Shown: one piece after another, positions 1-9,587 of the stretch
How the letters are laid out: each line of letters starts with the position of its first letter
Numbering within the stretch: the stretch's first letter is position 1
Origin: Pseudomonas sp. H9
GTDB taxonomy: Bacteria > Pseudomonadota > Gammaproteobacteria > Pseudomonadales > Pseudomonadaceae
NCBI RefSeq assembly: GCF_004353925.1
Contig: NZ_SMOK01000007.1
Location: 124,001-188,000 of the forward strand
Reading direction: 5' to 3'
Length of the DNA stretch: 64,000 nt
The notes under the pieces: model-generated
Databases searched by the model: none
Told to the model about the DNA's origin: nothing
Seen by the model: only the letters and a program-made list of their open reading frames with translations
Translations under genes and position numbers: made by a program

Positions 1-233
1 AGCGCCGGGTGCTGGTGCTCGACCAGGAAGAGCTGTTTGCCGGGTTGCTGGTCGATGAAGTGTTGGGGTTGCAACACTTCCCCCTGCACAGCCTTGAGCT
101 ATCGCCGCCCACACCGCTGTTGAACGGGGCGGAACCCTATGTTCAGGGTCATTTCCAGCAACAACGCTGCTGGGCCATTTTCAGTCCGTTAGCCTTGGCC
201 CAGGCGCCGGGCTTTCTCGACGTGGCGCTGTAA
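1..233 (+). CDS. pilI: CheW-like adaptor of pili chemosensory system, PilI (partial, 3' end)
   Basis: The start lies outside the window and only the last 76 residues are seen. The visible part has the CheW pattern of a hydrophobic strand (VLVLDQEELFAGLLVDEV) followed by the modulating loop and a final strand ending in FSPLALA. CheW proteins couple a methyl-accepting receptor to a CheA-type kinase at the cell pole. The assignment to PilI rests mainly on position: the stop is 15 bases before pilJ, and chpA follows, which is the order of the twitching-motility chemosensory operon of pseudomonads. Confidence 0.8.
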   Translation, partial: RRVLVLDQEELFAGLLVDEVLGLQHFPLHSLELSPPTPLLNGAEPYVQGHFQQQRCWAIFSPLALAQAPGFLDVAL

Positions 234-248
234 AGGAATGCCAGATTC

Positions 249-2294
249 GTGACCAAGACCACTACGGCTACTTCGACCCCAGGCTCGCGCAGCAGCGCAC
301 GTATCGCGGCGTTGTTCGTCGTGCTGATCCTGTCGATCATTCTGCTGTTTGCCAATTTCGCTTACCTCAACACCCAGGCCACCTACGACAAGCAGTACAT
401 CGGCCACGCCGGTGAACTGCGGGTGCTGTCCCAGCGCATTGCCAAGAACGCCACCGAAGCCGCAGCGGGCAAGGCGCGAGCGTTTCGCCTGCTCAGCGAG
501 GCGCGTAATGATTTTGAGCAACGCTGGGGCTACCTGAAAAAAGGTGATGCCGCCACGGGCTTGCCTGCCGCACCCCCGGCGGTGCGCAATGAGATGGATG
601 CCGTACTGCGCGACTGGGAAGGTCTGCGCAAGAACACAGACACCATTCTGGCCAGCGAGCAGACCGTACTGTCGCTGCATCAAGTCGCGGCGACCCTGGC
701 CGAGACGGTGCCGCAACTGCAGGTGGAATACGAAAAGGTCGTCGAGATCCTGCTGCAGAGCGGGGCACCGACCAACCAGGTGGTGGTGGCTCAGCGTCAG
801 TCGCTGCTTGCCGAGCGCATCCTCGGTTCGGTGAACACGGTGCTGGCCGGTGATGAAACTTCAGTACAAGCGGCAGACGCCTTTGGTCGCGATGCCAGCC
901 GCTTCGGTCAGGTGCTCGAAGGCATGCTCAGCGGCAACCCGAGCATTCAGGTCACCCGCGTTCAGGACCCGGATGCCCGCGCGCGCCTGGCCGAGATTGC
1001 CGAGCTGTTCCAGTTCGTGGCCGGTTCTGTGGATGAAATTCTCGAAACATCACCGGAACTGTTCCGGGTGCGGGAGGCCGCCGGGAATATCTTCAACCAG
1101 TCGCAGACCTTGCTTGATGAGGCCTCGCGCCTTGCCAACGGCTTCGAAAACCTTGCGGGCGGACGTACCCTCGATACTGTCGGTGGCTATGTTCTGGGCC
1201 TGCTGGCACTGGCCTCGATCATCCTGATTGGCCTGGTGATGGTGCGTGAGACCCATCGACAGTTGCGGGAAACCGCACAGATGAACGAGCGCAACCAGCA
1301 AGCGATCATGCGTTTGCTGGATGAGATTGAAGACCTGGCCGACGGCGACCTGACCGTCATGGTCTCGGTCACCGAAGACTTCACCGGAGCGATTGCTGAC
1401 TCGATCAATTACTCCATCGACCAACTGCGTGAACTGGTGGCCACCATCAACCTCAGCGCCGAAGAAGTGGCCAGCGCCGTTCAAGACACGCAGAACACCG
1501 CTCACCAACTAGCCAAGGCTTCGGAGCATCAGGCTGAGCAAATCACTGAAGCCTCGGTGGCGGTCGGGGACATGGCCGAATCCATTGATCGGGTTTCCAC
1601 CCACGCCTATGAGTCGGCAAAGGTTGCCGAGCGTTCGGTGGCCATTGCCAACAAGGGCAACGAAGTGGTGCATAACACCATTCACGGCATGGACAACATT
1701 CGCGAGCAGATCCAGGATACCGCCAAGCGCATCAAGCGCCTGGGTGAGTCTTCCCAGGAAATTGGCGATATTGTCAACTTGATCGATGACATTGCCGATC
1801 AGACCAACATTCTCGCCCTCAACGCCGCGATTCAGGCGTCGTTGGCCGGTGAGGCCGGACGCGGTTTCGCCGTGGTTGCTGACGAAGTACAGCGCCTGGC
1901 CGAACGCTCGTCTTCAGCCACCCGGCAGATCGAGGCGTTGGTCCGTACCATTCAGACTGACACCAACGAGGCTGTGATCTCCATGGAGCAAACCACTGCT
2001 GAAGTGGTGCGCGGCGCGCGGCTGGCGCAGGATGCTGGTGTTGCGCTGGAGGAAATCGAAGGGGTATCGCAGACCCTCGCCGAACTTATCCACAGCATCT
2101 CCGATGCCGCCCAGCTCCAGACCTCTTCGGCCGGGCAGATCTCGCATACCATGGCGATAATCCAGCAGATTACTTCTCAGACCTCGGCCGGTTCGAACGC
2201 GACCGCTGAAAGTATTGGCAATCTGGCGCGCATGGCCAGTGAAATGCGCCGTTCGGTGTCCGGCTTCACCCTGCCACCGTCGCCCCCACGTTGA
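249..2294 (+). CDS. pilJ: Methyl-accepting chemoreceptor of type IV pili system, PilJ
   Basis: The 681-residue protein starts at GTG 249. It has an N-terminal membrane segment at about residues 20-42, a long helical periplasmic part (PilJ-type sensor region), a second membrane segment at about 312-332, a HAMP-like stretch, and a cytoplasmic coiled-coil signalling domain. The highly conserved receptor tip is visible as [20 protein letters not shown], followed by [18 protein letters not shown]. PilJ senses surface or pilus signals and controls the kinase ChpA through CheW adaptors. The gene lies between the CheW adaptor and chpA in one operon. In P. aeruginosa a methyltransferase gene, pilK, follows pilJ; here chpA begins only 34 bases after the stop, so pilK is absent at this locus. 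Confidence 0.93.
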   Translation: MTKTTTATSTPGSRSSARIAALFVVLILSIILLFANFAYLNTQATYDKQYIGHAGELRVLSQRIAKNATEAAAGKARAFRLLSEARNDFEQRWGYLKKGDAATGLPAAPPAVRNEMDAVLRDWEGLRKNTDTILASEQTVLSLHQVAATLAETVPQLQVEYEKVVEILLQSGAPTNQVVVAQRQSLLAERILGSVNTVLAGDETSVQAADAFGRDASRFGQVLEGMLSGNPSIQVTRVQDPDARARLAEIAELFQFVAGSVDEILETSPELFRVREAAGNIFNQSQTLLDEASRLANGFENLAGGRTLDTVGGYVLGLLALASIILIGLVMVRETHRQLRETAQMNERNQQAIMRLLDEIEDLADGDLTVMVSVTEDFTGAIADSINYSIDQLRELVATINLSAEEVASAVQDTQNTAHQLAKASEHQAEQITEASVAVGDMAESIDRVSTHAYESAKVAERSVAIANKGNEVVHNTIHGMDNIREQIQDTAKRIKRLGESSQEIGDIVNLIDDIADQTNILALNAAIQASLAGEAGRGFAVVADEVQRLAERSSSATRQIEALVRTIQTDTNEAVISMEQTTAEVVRGARLAQDAGVALEEIEGVSQTLAELIHSISDAAQLQTSSAGQISHTMAIIQQITSQTSAGSNATAESIGNLARMASEMRRSVSGFTLPPSPPR

Positions 2295-2328
2295 GCGCGC
2301 ACAGGTGAGCATGGCAACGGGAGCACAT

Positions 2329-5300
2329 ATGGCTGAGCGGCGCGACACAGTAGCCCTGGCCTGGGTCAAAGGCACCATCGAAGACTGCCTGGCACAAGCG
2401 CGGCTGGCGCTTGAGCATTATTGTGCCGAACCAGGTGATGAAGACGAGTTGGGCGGATTTATCGACAACCTGCACCAGGTGCACGGGTGTCTGGTCATGC
2501 TTGAACTCAGTGGCGCCGCATTTTTGGCCGACGAGCTGGAGCAGTTGGGCGTGGCACTCAAAGAGAAGCGCGTCGCCCAGCGCGGAGAAGCCTTGGGCGC
2601 GCTGTTTCGTGGCCTCGAACAGTTACCGCTGTACTTGGAACGTTTGCGCAGCGCCCGCAGTGACCTGCCACTGGTGGTCTTGCCGGTGCTCAATCAACTG
2701 CGTGCCGAACGCGGTGCCGAGCCGTTGGCGCCGGGTAGTCTGTCGGATGCAGCGCCCGTGGCGGCTGAAGAGATGGCCAACCTTGACCTGTCGCTGAGTT
2801 CGTTGCGTGAACGGCTGCAAGCGGGCTCCGACCGGGATGCCTTACGCTCGGTTGTGGCGGCGCTGTGCGAAGACCTGATGCGGGTCAAGGAGCGGCTGGA
2901 CCTGTTTGTGCGCAGCGACCGTCAGCGCCTGGACGACCTGCAGCCGCTGTTGTCGCCACTGCGGCAGATTGCCGATACCTTGGCGGTGCTCGGCTTCAGC
3001 CAGCCGCGGCGGGTGATCATCGATCAGGTGCTGGTGCTGCAGAGCCTGGCCCAGGGCCAGCGCGTGGCCGACGATGCGGTACTGATGGATGTTGCCGGGG
3101 CGCTGCTGTATGTCGAGGCGACACTGGCAGGTATGGTCGGCCCGTTGGAGCAGCACCCGAACCAGAGCTCGCTGCCCGGTACTGACCTGGCGGAAATCCG
3201 GCAGTTGGTACTCGAAGAAGCGCATGCAGTGTTGCAACAGGTTAAAGACCAGATTGGTGACTGCCTTGAGGCCGGCTGGCAACCTCAGCGTTTGCTGGTG
3301 TTACCGAACTTGCTGCATCAGATCCGTGGCGCGCTGGCCATGCTGATGCTGCCCCGTGCGGCGGCCTTGATGGGCCGTTGTGCTGAATTTGTGCAGCAGC
3401 GCATGTTAGGCGCTGCACCACCGGATGACACGACCCTCGCACACATGGCCGATGCCTTGAGTGCCTGTGAATGCTACCTGCAATGGCTGGCCGCCGACGC
3501 CCAGGCCAACCCCTCGCCATTTCTCGATGCCGCTCAGGCCAGCCTGGAGGCGCTGGGCTATGCGCCGGAGCCTGAACCTGAGCCGGAACCTGAAAAGGCT
3601 GACACCAAGGAGGCGGAGACTGAAGTTCCTGTGGTTGATGACGAGCTGCGTGAGGTCTTTCTCGAGGAGGCCGATGAGCTGCTGCCGCAGTTGAATGAGC
3701 AATGGGCGCGTTGGCAGGCCGATACGACCGACCGTGAGGCACTGGTCGATGTGCGGCGGGGCCTGCACACCCTTAAGGGCAGTGGCAGGATGGTGTGGGC
3801 GCAAGGCTTGGCAGAGCTGGCCTGGGCCGCAGAACACCTGCTTAACCGGGTACTCGAAGGCCGTGTAGAACTGGCGGCTGCGCCATTGGCGAGCCTGCAG
3901 CAGGCGCTGGACTTGATTCCCGGACTGTTGGTGGCCTTTGCCAATGGGCAAGCGCAGGCGTCCAAGGATGTCGAACAACTGTCGTTGCGCCTGCATGCGC
4001 TGGCGATGAATGACGCGCCCCATGAGGCCGATACCAGCGAAGCCATCGACCCGCAATTGCTGGAAATTTTCCGCAATGAAGCGGTCGGTCATCTGGACAC
4101 CCTTGAACGCTTTTTGCAAACCGCAGACCAGCAATTGCCGCTGCCAGTCAGCGACAGTTTGCAGCGTGCGTTTCACACGCTCAAGGGGAGTGCGGCCATG
4201 GCCGGGGTTACCCCGATTGCCGAGCTGGCTGCTGCCCTCGACCTGTTGGCGCGGGAGTTCAAGGCGCACCAGTTGGCCTTCGACCTGGAAGAAATCTATC
4301 TGTTGGAATGCGCCCAGCCCTTACTGCATCGTGGGCTGGAGCAATTATCCAGTACGCCCTTGGCTGCGATCAAAGGCGCCTCGACGCTGATCGACGAAAT
4401 CCAGCAAGTAGTTCAGGCGCGCCTGCATGCCTTGCTTCAACTGCCCCGCCAAGGCGGGCGTATCAAGCGTGACCCGCAGTTGATCGCCAGTTTCCTCGCG
4501 CAAGGCATGGACATTTTGCTGGATGCCGAAACATTGCTGTTGCGCTGGCAAGAGCACCCCGGCGAACGTCAGGAACTCAGCGCGCTGCTCGATGAACTGA
4601 CTACGTTGGGCCAGAGTGCCCACCTGGCAGACCTGTGGCAGGTGGATGAACTTTGTGAGGCGTTGCTGGATTTATACGGTGCCGTTGAAGAAAGCAGCCT
4701 GACGGTCAGTGCACGCTTCTTTGCTGAGGCCCAGCATGCCCATGAAGCGTTGATCGATATGCTCGACCAACTTGCCGCCGGGCAAGAGGTGGACCCTCGG
4801 CCAGAGCGCCTGGAAGCCTTGCGCGAATTGCTGGACGAGGCGTTGGCACCCGATGCAACAGGGCTGATTCGCCATCAGGATGGCCAGGCGCAGATCGCTG
4901 ACCTGAGTGCTGCAACTGCAGCCCTTGCGGCAGACCCTGCAGTGGTTGAGCTGTTTCTTGAAGAAGCCAACGATCTGCTGCAAAGCGCCAATCAGGCGTT
5001 GGAGCGCTGGCTGAACGACCCAGACAATGCCTCGGCCTTGTCGTCGCTGCAACGCGACCTGCAGACGCTCAAGGGCGGTGCGCAGATGGCTGCTGTTGGC
5101 ATGGTCGAAGTGCTCGCCCAAGAGCTTGAGCTGGTCTACGAAGGCCTGGTTGACCGTCGCTACGCCCCGACGCCTGAGCTGTTTACCTTGCTCAAACGCA
5201 GTCACGCGCAATTGGCGCAGATGCTGGTGCAATTGCAGGCTGGTGATGCACCGGGCACGGTCGTGGAGTTGCTGGCGGCGCTGCGGGAGTACCGTCATAG

Positions 5301-7653
5301 TGCGCCACCTGCGGTGGCTGCCGACAAAGTGGCTGACCCGGTGCAAGAAGCCGGGGACAAAGAGTTGCTGGAGATCTTCCTCGAAGAAAGCTTCGATATT
5401 GTCGAAAGCTCCGGGGCTGCCTTACTGCGTTGGCAAGCGGAGCCGCGTAATAGCGTCGAAGTCGAAAACCTGCTGCGCGACCTGCACACCCTCAAGGGTG
5501 GCGCGCGCATGGTCGAGATCACGCCGATTGGCGATCTGGCCCATGAGCTGGAATTCCTTTACGAGCTGCTGGCGGCCGGGCAACTTCAGCCCAGCGCCGC
5601 GCTGTTCAGTTTGCTGCAGAACTGCCATGACCGCCTGGCGCACATGCTTGACGCCGTGCGCCTGCAACAACCGCTGCACGCGGCGACGGCGCTGATCGAC
5701 TACATTCGCAACTTCAGCAGTGCGGCGCTGGCCGACACTGCTGCGCACCAGTCCCAGGCCGATGCGGCGCCATTGGAAGCACCCGTGGCAGTGCCTGAGC
5801 GCGGGCCGGTGGACATGGTCAAGGTGACTTCGGAACTGCTCGATGACCTGGGCAACCTGGCCAGCGAGCATTCGATCATCCGCGGGCGTATCGAGCAGCA
5901 GGTCAATGACGCCCAGGTGGCGTTGAACGAGATGGAGACCACGCTGGAGCGTATGCGCGATCAGTTGCGCCGGCTGGATACCGAAACACAGGGGCGGATC
6001 CTCAGCCGCCAACTGGGTGATGGCGATGGTCAGGTCTACGACGATTTCGACCCGCTGGAAATGGACCGCCATTCGCAGCTGCAACAGCTTTCCAGGGCGT
6101 TGTTCGAATCGGCATCCGACCTGCTTGATTTGAAGGAAACCCTGAGCGTACGTGCCCAGGATGCGCAAAGCCTGCTGCAGCAGCAGGGCCGGGTAAACAG
6201 CGAGCTGCAGGAAGGCCTGATGCGCACACGCATGGTGCCTTTCGAGCGCCTGGTACCGCGGTTGCAACGGGTGGTGCGGCAGGTGGCCAGCGAGTTGGGC
6301 AAGCAGGTTGAGCTGGTCGTCGGCAATGCCGAAGGCGAGATGGACCGCAGTGTGCTTGAACGCATGGTGGCGCCGCTGGAGCACATGCTACGCAACGCCG
6401 TTGACCATGGCCTGGAGGCGCGTGAAGTACGCCTGGCTGCGGGCAAGCCTGAGCAGGGCCTGATTTCTCTGACCCTGTTGCACGAAGGCGCCGACATCGT
6501 CATTGAGATGACTGACGACGGTGCGGGTGTGCCGCTGGACGCAGTACGGCGCAAGGCGATCAAGCGCGGGCTGCTCGACCCGACAGCAGTGCTCAGCGAC
6601 CACGAGGTGATGCAGTTCATCCTTCAGCCGGGCTTCTCCACGGCAGAGAAAATTACCCAGATTTCCGGGCGCGGCCTGGGCATGGACGTGGTCCATGAAG
6701 AGGTCAAACAGTTGGGCGGCTCGATGGTGATTGAGTCCAGCGCTGGCAAAGGTGCGCGCTTTTTGATCCGGCTGCCGTTCACCGTATCGGTCAACCGTGC
6801 CCTGATGGTGCAGTACGGCGAAGAGCAGTATGCCGTGCCGCTCAATACCATCGAGGGCATCGTACGGGTGCCGCCTGCCGAGTTGGAAGCCTGCTATCAA
6901 CTAGAGCCACCGCATTACGAGTATGCCGGGCATCGCTATGAGCTGCGCTACCTGGGCGAGTTGCTGCAGGGGGCGACACAACCGCGCCTGCTCGGCCAGA
7001 GCCTGCCGTTGCCGGTGTTGCTGGTGCACTCTCACGAGCACCAATTCGCGATCCAGGTCGACAGCCTGGCGGCGAGCCGCGAGATCGTGGTGAAAAGCCT
7101 CGGGCCGCAGTTTGCCAGCGTTCAGGGTTTGTCCGGGGCGACCTTGCTGGGAGATGGCCGGGTTGTACTGATTCTTGACTTGCCCGGGCAACTGCGCGGC
7201 TTGCAACAGCGGCAAATGCAGCAGCAAGCGGGCAGTGCCAGCCATGTGCGGCAACAGCAGATCGAGCGTGCGCCGAAACGGCCGCTGTTGGTGATGGTGG
7301 TTGATGACTCAGTGACTGTCCGCAAAGTGACTGGCCGTCTGCTGGAGCGCCATGGCATGAACGTACTGACCGCCAAGGATGGTGTCGATGCCATGGCGCT
7401 GTTGCAGGAGCACAAACCGGACGTGTTGCTGCTGGATATCGAAATGCCGCGTATGGACGGCTTCGAGGTTGCCACCCAGGTACGTCACGACCCGAACCTC
7501 AAGGACTTGCCGATCATCATGATTACCTCACGAACCGGGCAGAAACATCGCGACAGAGCCATGTCCATTGGCGTCAACGACTATCTGGGCAAACCCTATC
7601 AAGAGTCGGTACTGCTGCAGAGTATTGCGCTTTGGAGTGCCCGAAATGCTTGA
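2329..7653 (+). CDS. chpA: Hybrid chemosensory histidine kinase ChpA (PilL)
   Basis: The 1774-residue CheA-like kinase phosphorylates pilus response regulators. The chosen ATG 2329 has GGGAG five bases upstream and gives the family N-terminus (MAERRDTVALAWVKG); an in-frame ATG at 2311 is the alternative. Seven Hpt-like modules are visible, with these phospho-site residues: His49 and His330 (divergent, in LHQxxG), His480 and His616 (HTLKGS), Thr758 (TTLGQS), Gln912 (QTLKGG) and His1053 (HTLKGG). A Pro-Glu repeat linker lies near residues 411-420. Then come a dimerisation region, a HATPase with N-box near 1351 and a DDGAG box near 1396, a CheW-like domain near 1490-1620, and a receiver domain with Asp1703. 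P. aeruginosa ChpA is longer (about 2470 residues, eight modules). The 3' end overlaps the next gene by 8 bases. Confidence 0.93.
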   Translation: MAERRDTVALAWVKGTIEDCLAQARLALEHYCAEPGDEDELGGFIDNLHQVHGCLVMLELSGAAFLADELEQLGVALKEKRVAQRGEALGALFRGLEQLPLYLERLRSARSDLPLVVLPVLNQLRAERGAEPLAPGSLSDAAPVAAEEMANLDLSLSSLRERLQAGSDRDALRSVVAALCEDLMRVKERLDLFVRSDRQRLDDLQPLLSPLRQIADTLAVLGFSQPRRVIIDQVLVLQSLAQGQRVADDAVLMDVAGALLYVEATLAGMVGPLEQHPNQSSLPGTDLAEIRQLVLEEAHAVLQQVKDQIGDCLEAGWQPQRLLVLPNLLHQIRGALAMLMLPRAAALMGRCAEFVQQRMLGAAPPDDTTLAHMADALSACECYLQWLAADAQANPSPFLDAAQASLEALGYAPEPEPEPEPEKADTKEAETEVPVVDDELREVFLEEADELLPQLNEQWARWQADTTDREALVDVRRGLHTLKGSGRMVWAQGLAELAWAAEHLLNRVLEGRVELAAAPLASLQQALDLIPGLLVAFANGQAQASKDVEQLSLRLHALAMNDAPHEADTSEAIDPQLLEIFRNEAVGHLDTLERFLQTADQQLPLPVSDSLQRAFHTLKGSAAMAGVTPIAELAAALDLLAREFKAHQLAFDLEEIYLLECAQPLLHRGLEQLSSTPLAAIKGASTLIDEIQQVVQARLHALLQLPRQGGRIKRDPQLIASFLAQGMDILLDAETLLLRWQEHPGERQELSALLDELTTLGQSAHLADLWQVDELCEALLDLYGAVEESSLTVSARFFAEAQHAHEALIDMLDQLAAGQEVDPRPERLEALRELLDEALAPDATGLIRHQDGQAQIADLSAATAALAADPAVVELFLEEANDLLQSANQALERWLNDPDNASALSSLQRDLQTLKGGAQMAAVGMVEVLAQELELVYEGLVDRRYAPTPELFTLLKRSHAQLAQMLVQLQAGDAPGTVVELLAALREYRHSAPPAVAADKVADPVQEAGDKELLEIFLEESFDIVESSGAALLRWQAEPRNSVEVENLLRDLHTLKGGARMVEITPIGDLAHELEFLYELLAAGQLQPSAALFSLLQNCHDRLAHMLDAVRLQQPLHAATALIDYIRNFSSAALADTAAHQSQADAAPLEAPVAVPERGPVDMVKVTSELLDDLGNLASEHSIIRGRIEQQVNDAQVALNEMETTLERMRDQLRRLDTETQGRILSRQLGDGDGQVYDDFDPLEMDRHSQLQQLSRALFESASDLLDLKETLSVRAQDAQSLLQQQGRVNSELQEGLMRTRMVPFERLVPRLQRVVRQVASELGKQVELVVGNAEGEMDRSVLERMVAPLEHMLRNAVDHGLEAREVRLAAGKPEQGLISLTLLHEGADIVIEMTDDGAGVPLDAVRRKAIKRGLLDPTAVLSDHEVMQFILQPGFSTAEKITQISGRGLGMDVVHEEVKQLGGSMVIESSAGKGARFLIRLPFTVSVNRALMVQYGEEQYAVPLNTIEGIVRVPPAELEACYQLEPPHYEYAGHRYELRYLGELLQGATQPRLLGQSLPLPVLLVHSHEHQFAIQVDSLAASREIVVKSLGPQFASVQGLSGATLLGDGRVVLILDLPGQLRGLQQRQMQQQAGSASHVRQQQIERAPKRPLLVMVVDDSVTVRKVTGRLLERHGMNVLTAKDGVDAMALLQEHKPDVLLLDIEMPRMDGFEVATQVRHDPNLKDLPIIMITSRTGQKHRDRAMSIGVNDYLGKPYQESVLLQSIALWSARNA

Positions 7654-8113
7654 ACAGCCTGCTCGCAACGGTCGACGCAGCAGCCTCACCGGGCTGTTGC
7701 TGGCCCTGGATGATCGTTGCTTGGTACTGCCCAACGTCGCGGTCGCCGAGTTGATCGGCTATCAGCGCGGCTCCCCGGCCCCTGAGCAGCCCCAGTGGAT
7801 GTTGGGCTGGATCGACTGGCGCAACCAGCGTCTACCGCTGCTCAGTTTCGAGGCCGCGTGCGGTGGCCAGGTACGGGTGGGGGACCGGGCGCGGATTGTA
7901 GTGCTCAATGCCTTGGGCGGTAGCCGTTTGCGCTTCATCGCCATGCTGGTTCAGGGGATCCCGCGGTCTTGCAAACTCGATAGCCAACTCAATTATGTTG
8001 ATGTGCCGCTGGCGGCGTTGGAGCTGGCTGCAGTTCAGGTGGGCGAGCAGGTGGCCCGAGTACCCGACCTTGCCGCTTTGGAGCAGTTGCTTGAGGAGAC
8101 CGGGCTGGTTTGA
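7646..8113 (+). CDS. chpC: CheW-like protein, ChpC type
   Basis: The 155-residue protein begins at ATG 7646, inside the last codons of chpA (8-base overlap), so translation is probably coupled. CheW-type features are visible: an N-terminal strand (LTGLLLALDDRCLVLPNVAVAE begins near residue 11), the LGWIDWRNQRLPLLSFE segment that resembles the CheW GxxxWRxxxxP motif, and a regular alternation of strands. ChpC is the second CheW homologue of the P. aeruginosa chp cluster and is thought to link further receptors to ChpA; that role is inferred here from position and fold. It is the last gene of the operon, as hemolysin III follows with its own ribosome binding site. A chpB methylesterase gene is not present. 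Confidence 0.8.
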   Translation: MLEQPARNGRRSSLTGLLLALDDRCLVLPNVAVAELIGYQRGSPAPEQPQWMLGWIDWRNQRLPLLSFEAACGGQVRVGDRARIVVLNALGGSRLRFIAMLVQGIPRSCKLDSQLNYVDVPLAALELAAVQVGEQVARVPDLAALEQLLEETGLV

Positions 8114-8168
8114 AACATTTGCCTGTGTAGGATGGGAAGCCTGTCCGTCGTTCGGAGGACCCTGCTGT

Positions 8169-8786
8169 ATGTATCACGGTGAACGTTTCAACGCCTGGAC
8201 CCACTTGGTCGGCGCCGTACTCGCCTGTATCGGTGCCATTTGGCTGTTGGTGGTCGCCAGCCTGCAAGGCGACCCCTGGAAAATCGTCAGCCTGGCGATT
8301 TACGGCTTTACCCTGCTGTTGCTCTACAGCATCTCGACCCTCTATCACAGCGTGCGCGGCAAGGCCAAAGTGGTGATGCGCAAGCTGGATCACTTGTCGA
8401 TCTATTTACTGATTGCCGGTAGTTACACGCCGTTCTGCCTGGTCAGCCTGCGTGGGCCCTGGGGCTGGAGCCTATTCGGGATAGTGTGGGGGCTGGCGGT
8501 GATCGGCATGCTGCAAGAGATCAAACCGCGCAGCGAAGCCCGAGTGCTGTCGATCATCATCTACGCGGTAATGGGCTGGATCGTGCTGGTCGCGGTCAAG
8601 CCGTTGCTGGCCAGCCTGGGCGCTGCGGGCTTTTCATGGCTGGCTGCCGGTGGCGCGTTCTACACCATCGGCATCATCTTCTTCGCCTACGACAGCCGCT
8701 TTCGCCACTGGCATGGCATCTGGCACTTGTTCGTGATTGCCGGCAGCCTGCTGCACTTCATTGCCGTATTTTTCTACGTGCTTTAG
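8169..8786 (+). CDS. Hemolysin III family (YqfA/PAQR-like) membrane protein
   Basis: The 205-residue protein starts at ATG 8169 behind a good GGAGG site ten bases upstream. It begins with MYHGERFNAWTHLVGAVLA, the conserved first helix of the HlyIII/PAQR family, and has about seven hydrophobic helices. Conserved family histidines are visible in STLYHS, in LDHLSIY and near the C-terminus in WHGIWHLFVIAGSLLHF. Family members are inner-membrane proteins that may act as metal-dependent hydrolases or in membrane homeostasis. The name hemolysin comes from a Bacillus protein and does not show that this is a toxin. Its stop overlaps the stop of the convergent rsmE gene by four bases. Confidence 0.88.
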   Translation: MYHGERFNAWTHLVGAVLACIGAIWLLVVASLQGDPWKIVSLAIYGFTLLLLYSISTLYHSVRGKAKVVMRKLDHLSIYLLIAGSYTPFCLVSLRGPWGWSLFGIVWGLAVIGMLQEIKPRSEARVLSIIIYAVMGWIVLVAVKPLLASLGAAGFSWLAAGGAFYTIGIIFFAYDSRFRHWHGIWHLFVIAGSLLHFIAVFFYVL

Positions 8787-9502
8787 AAGTCACCCCAAAG
8801 CTGCTGAGCAACGGCCAGTGCCACTACCGGCGCGGTTTCGGTGCGCAGCACCCGTGGGCCGAGGCGGGCAGCGTGGAAGCCTGCGGCTTTGGCGTGCTCG
8901 ACTTCGGCGTCGCTCAAACCACCTTCCGGGCCGATCAGGAACGCCAGGCTTTGTGGTGTCTGATGGCTGGTCAGAGGCTCGGCCACCGGATGCAAGACCA
9001 GCTTGAGTTGTTCGTCACAAGCCTTGAGCCAGTCATCCAGCAGCATCGGCGGGTTGATTTGCGGCACGCTGGAGCGGCCGCATTGCTCGCAGGCACTGAT
9101 TGCTACCTGGCGCCAGTGTGCCAGGCGCTTGTCGGCACGTTCGTCTTTGAGGCGCACTTCACAACGCTCGCTGACGATTGGGGTGATGATGGTAGCGCCC
9201 AGTTCGGTGGCTTTCTGGATCGCCCAGTCCATGCGTTCACCGCGTGACAAACCCTGGCCCAGGTGAATATTGAGGCTGGACTCGGCTTGCCCGGCGAAGG
9301 CTTCGGTCAACTGAACCCGTACGGTCTTCTTGCCGACCTCAAGCAACTGGCCGAGGAACTCCTGGCCGCTGCCGTCGAACAGTTGTACTGCATCGCCAAC
9401 GGCCATGCGCAGCACTCGGCCGATGTAGTGGGCCTGGGCTTCGGGCAGGTCGTGCTCGCCGAGGCTCAGTGGGGCGTCAATGAAAAAACGGGACAGTCTC
9501 AT
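8783..9502 (-). CDS. rsmE: 16S rRNA m3U1498 methyltransferase RsmE
   Basis: The 239-residue protein matches RsmE in length and layout. An N-terminal PUA-like domain (MRLSRFFIDAPL, then HYIGRVLRM) is followed by a SPOUT methyltransferase domain with the knotted SAM-binding motifs LAFLIGPEGGLSDAEV and LGPRVLRTETAPVVAL. RsmE methylates N3 of U1498 in 16S rRNA of the small ribosomal subunit, using SAM. The gene ends against the convergent hemolysin III gene. It lies downstream of bioA on the same strand, with a REP pair between them, so the two are probably separate transcripts. Confidence 0.95.
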   Translation of the reverse strand: MRLSRFFIDAPLSLGEHDLPEAQAHYIGRVLRMAVGDAVQLFDGSGQEFLGQLLEVGKKTVRVQLTEAFAGQAESSLNIHLGQGLSRGERMDWAIQKATELGATIITPIVSERCEVRLKDERADKRLAHWRQVAISACEQCGRSSVPQINPPMLLDDWLKACDEQLKLVLHPVAEPLTSHQTPQSLAFLIGPEGGLSDAEVEHAKAAGFHAARLGPRVLRTETAPVVALAVAQQLWGDF

Positions 9503-9530
9503 TTCAAAACTCGGTAAATGTGTTGGCTGT

Positions 9531-9581
9531 CATCGCGGGGCAAGCCCGCTCCCACTGTAGGAGCGGGCTTGCCCCGCGATG
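9531..9581. repeat. REP pair (BIME), forward-reverse
   Basis: Two copies of the window's main REP type (core CGCGGGGCAAGCCCGC) face each other with a spacer of four bases, so a long stem can form. It lies between the 3' end of bioA and the start of rsmE. Confidence 0.93.
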
Positions 9582-9587
9582 CTGTTA

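Noticed and set aside
3565..3600. Tandem repeat CCTGAACCTGAG in chpA
   Set aside because: It encodes a Pro-Glu linker between modules and is ordinary for this kind of protein.
8169..8786. Toxin (hemolysin)
   Set aside because: The HlyIII name is historical; the protein is a seven-helix membrane protein of the PAQR type.
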